Assembly (NCBI GenBank): GCA_023974075.1
Contig: JAMFTG010000143.1
Span: 172,829 to 236,828, forward strand
Origin: Chaenocephalus aceratus
Lineage: Eukaryota > Chordata > Actinopteri > Perciformes > Channichthyidae
Reading direction: 5' to 3'
Length of the DNA: 64,000 bases
Of this stretch, positions 61,001 through 64,000 are shown in pieces. Each line of letters starts with the position of its first letter. Position 1 is the first letter of the stretch. The translations under genes and the position numbers were made by a program. The notes under the pieces are model-generated. The model saw nothing but the letters and a program-made list of their open reading frames with translations. It was not told where the DNA came from and did not search any database.

Positions 61001-62278
61001 GTAGAGAGGGACCAACAAGCTCTCCCGTCTTCACAGAACTCACAGAGACGGCGTTTAACCCTTCACATTCCAACAGAAACTGAACTGGCAGATTCGAAGG
61101 ATTTATTTCTTTGGAAATATTATTTTAAATACAATTAAATCAAGTTATTTTGGTAAAACTAATGAAACATTTAACAACAACAAAATATTAAAAAAAATAT
61201 TATTTTTTAGAATATCTTAGGCCCTCACACCCTGACGGCTCGCCACTGCATGTCACTTGTTAGACGCTTTTATCCAAAGCGACTTACATACTCAATACTG
61301 TGGGCAATCCCCACAGGAGCACTTTGGGGTGAAGTGTCTCAGGGACACGACGACATGCTGACTGCAGAGGGGTTTCGAACCTGTGCTTCCCTGATACGAA
61401 CACTAACCCACTGCGCCACACGCCTCCCTAACATAGTTTTCATACATCAACACAGGCTCACTACTTAGCAAGAATCAACTCAGTGAACAGCAGATACCAA
61501 GGATGCTGGCTGATGAAGAAGACGAAGTAAGCTAAGTAGCCAAGGCTTAGCAGTACAGATACATGGAGCAACCGGTCACAGTCGCCTGTTTATCTCATGT
61601 CTTATAAAAGCTTATTCATGATTTATAAAGTGTTCACAACCTAATTAATAAATGAATTACAAACTATTCGTAAAGTGGTACCAAAACACTTTATACTTTA
61701 CTCTACTGCACTTGATGGGCATTTTTCAACTTGTTACACCACTACAGTTTAGTTGCAAGTTACATGTTAACTCACTATCCATTTTCTTACCGATGTATTT
61801 GAACGGAAACGGTCTTTCAGGAGCTTCACCAGCTCCATGCTGTGTACAGTGGCCAGGTCCGTGTATTTCTCTCTGCAGTAACGTTGTGCTTCGGTCATGT
61901 TCTTCATTTCATCAACAAAATAGTACTGACGGTCAACAAATGATGAGACGGCACTCAGCCCTGTAGAGACACAGATACACATTTATTCAGGCTGTAATCT
62001 GACTAATTACATGTGAGTGTGCTAGGATGTTTTTAAACAGACATCTTTACTTTTAACTGCAATTCATTTAGTTCTTTTTTAAGACATCACCTTCAAAACA
62101 TGTGGACAAATGTACAGTCTACAATTAATTATTCTGTTTATCAAGAATCCGAGATGTCCTCTATAGTTAATATTTTCATGTGCCTCTTTTGAAAATAATC
62201 AATATATAAACAAAATATATCTCGTCATTTGAAACACTTGCCTGCAGCAGCCATGACAAGCAGTAGAACTACGTCCAT
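52035..62278 (-). CDS. Secreted protein with two C-type lectin-like domains, six exons
   Basis: Minus-strand exons: 62278-62242 (ATG, signal peptide MDVVLLLVMAAA), 61960-61791, 59081-58889, 53084-52716, 52623-52526, 52127-52035 (TAG). Phases agree throughout: 960 nt, 319 residues plus stop. Domain 1 spans exons 2-3: YYFVDEMKNMTEAQRYC, KAWIGLHDD, four conserved Cys. Domain 2 is exon 4: FTKISSMNWTEAQSYC, LYRDPWKWSDG, ICYT, again four Cys but without WIGL. The tail (LNLNDEAVQKEIM; IKKKLGLGD, MWRTQQDGQVFHKED) is typical of a teleost lectin-like family. No EPN or QPD sugar motif is present, so calcium-dependent sugar binding is unlikely. Exon 1 uses a GC donor (CAG|GCAAGT). A membrane segment is absent; role presumably recognition or immunity, inferred only. 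Confidence 0.9.
52150..52450. repeat. MITE-like insertion in the last lectin intron
   Basis: CACACCAACGCGGCTCCAGGG, CACCGGTTTTTCCTGTTCACA and CCGAAAACCGGTTCTTACC have the style of a fish MITE. Ends not resolved. Confidence 0.4.
53183..53520. mobile_element. Non-autonomous hAT element with target duplication, in lectin intron
   Basis: Ends CAGTGTTTCTCAAACTTT and ACTTTGAGAAGCACTG are inverted. Flanks CTCTACAT (53175-53182) and CTCTCCAT (53521-53528) form an 8-bp duplication with one mismatch. 53529-54179 has no recognisable feature. Confidence 0.85.
54180..54715 (+). repeat. Dispersed repeat R3, copy 2
   Basis: Same block order as 46585-47130. Its continuation appears to be the 172-bp segment at 54851, displaced by an LTR-like piece (54727-54846). 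Confidence 0.85.
54727..55850 (+). mobile_element. Decayed LTR-retroelement pieces with nested insertions
   Basis: 54728-54846 (TGTTACGATTATTGTG, rich in CCTCTTGGG/TCCTTTTCCC words) looks like an LTR start. GGGTCCTGCCTGCTTCCC..CCGTAACA (55130-55157) looks like an LTR end, followed by an internal region starting MDPADSLYEV at 55176. Pro/Ala repeats (AAMVPAPEPDL) at 55540-55640 follow. 55640-55800 again looks LTR-like, with AATAAAGG at about 55770. A hAT end (CGATATATCG words, 55035-55125) is nested. No complete gene. Confidence 0.5.
54851..55022 (+). repeat. 172-bp direct repeat, copy 1
   Basis: GATCCGATAAGTAATAAGG through TCAGGACACCCACGGTCG, nearly identical to 55893-56066; differences are one AAT unit and one C/T. 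Confidence 0.93.
55893..56066 (+). repeat. 172-bp direct repeat, copy 2
   Basis: As copy 1. Here the sequence continues into the LINE fragment at 56020-57745, so copy 2 is the unbroken context. Confidence 0.93.
56020..57745 (-). pseudogene. L2-like LINE C-terminal fragment, split by a hAT element
   Basis: Minus strand after the split: ITTFKTHLFKLAYS, with the 3' tail at left (AATAATAATACGTTTTATTTCG). Before the split (57740-57617): CTAPRLWNSLPP. The two halves join once the inserted 56277-57616 element is removed. Confidence 0.75.
56277..57616. mobile_element. 1,340-bp hAT element with perfect 8-bp target duplication
   Basis: It starts TAGGGATGT and ends ACATCTCTA (inverted, one mismatch). 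GTGTGGAG flanks it exactly on both sides (56269-56276, 57617-57624). Subterminal GCGATGCGATACGATACGAT words are present at the left and CGATGCATCGC at the right. No transposase frame. Confidence 0.9.
57846..57863. other. 18-bp perfect palindrome
   Basis: GCCCCCGGTACCGGGGGC, self-complementary, in an otherwise unannotated part of the lectin intron (57746-58250). Confidence 0.9.
58265..58660. mobile_element. MITE of TTTCGTTGACTAAAAC type
   Basis: TTCATTTCGTTGACTAAAACTA at the left, ATGACGAAAACGAGACGATG inside, and repeated ACTAAATATGACTAAAACTA at the right. This is a common fish non-autonomous element; precise ends not resolved. Confidence 0.6.
59551..61248. mobile_element. hAT element (CAGTGGCGAGCCG ends), copy 2, complete
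   Basis: It starts CAGTGGCGAGCCGTGAC and ends GACGGCTCGCCACTG. Flanks CATGTTAC (59543-59550) and CATGTCAC (61249-61256) form an 8-bp duplication with one mismatch. It shares left and right parts with copy 1 at 9234. It carries a LINE fragment (59735-60590) and lies in the lectin intron between exons 2 and 3. Confidence 0.88.
59735..60590 (+). pseudogene. LINE reverse-transcriptase C-terminal fragment nested in hAT copy 2
   Basis: NVDKTKVML, CYKYLGIWLDDCLSFKLHV, LRVRLGFFSRN, then a TGA at 59998, then PVLDYGDLVYMNAPA, LDAAYHSALRCVTDC, FIYKAMLDKLPSYL and APLTWNSLQ. A typical fish LINE tail GTCTCCCTTGAAAAAGAGATC follows. It is 5'-truncated, with one in-frame stop otherwise preserving the frame. 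Confidence 0.85.
61249..61435 (-). mobile_element. SINE-type dispersed repeat, second copy
   Basis: Matches 5740-5940 block by block (AGACGCTTTTATCCAAAGCGA, GCACTTTGGGGTGA, GACGACATGCTGACTGCAG). The complete hAT copy 2 inserted at or beside its left edge. Confidence 0.75.
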
Positions 62279-63010
62279 CTTAGCGTGCTCCGATTGTTTC
62301 AATGCGTGGCTTCGGATGACAAGTGTTGTTACAGCTGAGTGTTGCTGTACATGGCTTGTATCACCTGGATTCATTTGTGACGTCATTCTTGTTTGCATAT
62401 TAGGAGATAAGCATATTTACCTGATGTAGCCCCGCCCATTGTCCAACCTCTGCACCTGTTTTAGCTTTTCCAGTGAAGCACTCAGAGCATTTTATTTGGG
62501 ATCATTCACAGCTGCACGAAGCCCATGACATGGTTTTACAGTAGCCCTTCCTATCAGTTACTGGGAGGAAGGTTGGCATGGAAATAGCACAACATAGTAT
62601 ATAAGGACATTTTTGGAAAAAGCTCTGGAGTGTCTTTCGGTGTAAACTATGTATAGTAACTTTATCTATCGAGATAACAAGTAAACATTACCTATCAGCA
62701 GGGCTCAACGCTAACTTTTTTAAGTGGTTGCCAAAACTGAAAATACGGTTGCCATTTTTAGTCACCTTATATTTTAAATAATGAAGATACTATACAGTTA
62801 TACATCAACTTAATAATGAACATGTGACACAAAAGAATGTTCAAATGCTTTACAATAAGTAATTAACACAATTATTTGAAACTCAAGTGGGGAGGAAACT
62901 TGTCCACCCTCAATGGCTGGTATACTAAATACCAGCAGTGCAGCTGTTGTCATGTTCTTCACAGATCACTAGTTTCTTGGTCATCCGTTGTCTCCCTTTC
63001 AAATTTTTGT
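62279..63010 (-). promoter_or_regulatory. Presumed promoter region of the lectin gene
   Basis: Upstream of the minus-strand start codon. No confident TATA box or start site was identified. CAGGGCTCAACGCTAACTTTTT at 62700 looks like a hAT end. Confidence 0.3.
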
Positions 63011-63695
63011 CTTGACCTCTGTGCTGACCCCACCATAGATCCATGGCCCTTCAGCATTGAAGTCTTGACCTTTGTGCGGACCCCCACCATAGATCCACTG
63101 GCCCTTCAGCATTGAAGTCTTGACCTTTGTGCGGACCCCCACCATAGATCCACTGGCCCTTCAGCATTGAAGTCTTGACCTTTGTGCGGACCCCCACCAT
63201 AGATCCATTGGCCCCTTCAGCATTGAAGTCTTGACCTCTGTGCTGACCCCTACCATAGATCCATTGGCCCTTCAGCATTGAAGTCTTGACCTTTGTGCGG
63301 ACCCCCACCATAGATCCACTGGCCCTTCAGCATTGAAGTCTTGACCTTTGTGCGGACCCCCACCATAGATCCATTGGCCCTTCAGCATTGAAGTCTTGAC
63401 CTCTGTGCTGACCCTACATAGATCCATTGGCCCTTCAGCATTGAAGTCTTGACCTTTGTGCGGACCCCCACCATAGATCCATTGGCCCTTCAGCATTGAA
63501 GTCTTGACCTTTGTGCGGACCCCCACCATAGATCCATTGGCCCTTCAGCATTGAAGTCTTGACCTTTGTGCGGACCCCCACCATAGATCCATTGGCCCTT
63601 CAGCATTGAAGTCTTGACCTTTGTGCGGACCCCCACCATAGATCCACTGGCCCTTCAGCATTGAAGTCTTGACCTCTGTGCGGACCCCACCATGG
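63011..63695. repeat. 55-bp minisatellite, about 12 copies
   Basis: The unit contains CTTGACCTTTGTGCGGACCC, CCACCATAGATCCATTGGCC and CTTCAGCATTGAAGT, with small variants (CTCTGTGCTGACC). It sits 0.7-1.4 kb upstream of the lectin start codon. 63696-64000 is AT-rich with nothing recognised. Confidence 0.96.
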
Positions 63696-64000
63696 CTGGA
63701 GCTATTGGAGCTGCAACGAGCCGAAAATTGCAGTCCTAAATCTATTCTAGTCGACCTCAACAATGGAATTATGATCAGTGGAAATGGGCCATGACATGTC
63801 TCCTTTAAATAAATGAAAAAACCATTCACAGTTAAGAATTAGATATTATTATTAATGCTGTAAATTACCTTAATATGTCTACTATATTTAAAATACCTTT
63901 TTATAGAAGTGATTATATTTGTATGCCAATATTTTTCTATGGTAAAGTTCGTTTTGCACTTTTATTTTGTTAGTAATAAGATCGGGACTCTTATTTTGAA

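Noticed and set aside
63011..63695. Protein-coding repeats on the minus strand (GQDFNAEG-type)
   Set aside because: Open frames arise from a 55-bp unit shifting frame at each copy; no gene context.

Overview
The window looks like nuclear DNA of a ray-finned (teleost) fish, probably a spiny-rayed one. The evidence is split genes with GT-AG introns, long (AC)n arrays, RTE-like and L2-like LINE remnants, a tRNA-derived SINE with intact A and B boxes, Ty3/gypsy-type LTR pieces, many non-autonomous hAT elements with 8-bp target duplications, and a fish-style C-type lectin gene. Nothing bacterial, viral or CRISPR-like is present.

Two host genes can be reconstructed exon by exon with intact frames. 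(1) Positions 323-7860, plus strand: twelve exons of an SLC1-family (excitatory amino acid transporter-like) membrane transporter. Its first exon lies left of the window. The substrate-contacting arginine and one sodium-site aspartate of the family are both asparagine here. A short minus-strand terminal exon with its own poly(A) signal (8460-8649) may be the 3' end of a tail-to-tail neighbour. (2) Positions 62278-52035, minus strand: a six-exon, 319-residue secreted protein with two C-type lectin-like domains. It has a GC-type splice donor after the signal-peptide exon and introns swollen by transposons.

The rest is mostly transposon-derived. 9.2-13.0 kb is a nested stack: a hAT element holding a solo LTR and a second LTR with a gag fragment, then a head-to-head telomere-like palindrome, then another hAT element. 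13.4-18.3 kb holds (AC)n arrays and hAT insertions. 22.7-26.1 kb is a nearly complete LINE on the minus strand, broken by one shift at a C12 run. 27.4-27.7 kb is a SINE. 32.4-32.7 kb is a TIR-bearing MITE. 33.5 kb has a 17-bp tandem array. 34.4-35.3 kb is an L2-like LINE tail. 36.4-46.2 kb holds pieces of a hAT transposase gene bracketed by an inverted pair of long repeats. 46.6-50.8 kb holds dispersed repeats, a hAT element with a 200-bp (AC)n tract and LINE tails. 53-61.3 kb is lectin-gene intron filled by hAT, LTR and LINE pieces. 63.0-63.7 kb is a 55-bp minisatellite upstream of the lectin start codon.

The two host genes have no evident functional link. The transposons explain most of the remaining structure. 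Several long stretches (about 14.4-16.4, 18.3-20.1, 28.7-30.2, 35.3-36.3, 48.2-49.2 and 50.8-52.0 kb) show nothing recognisable by eye.
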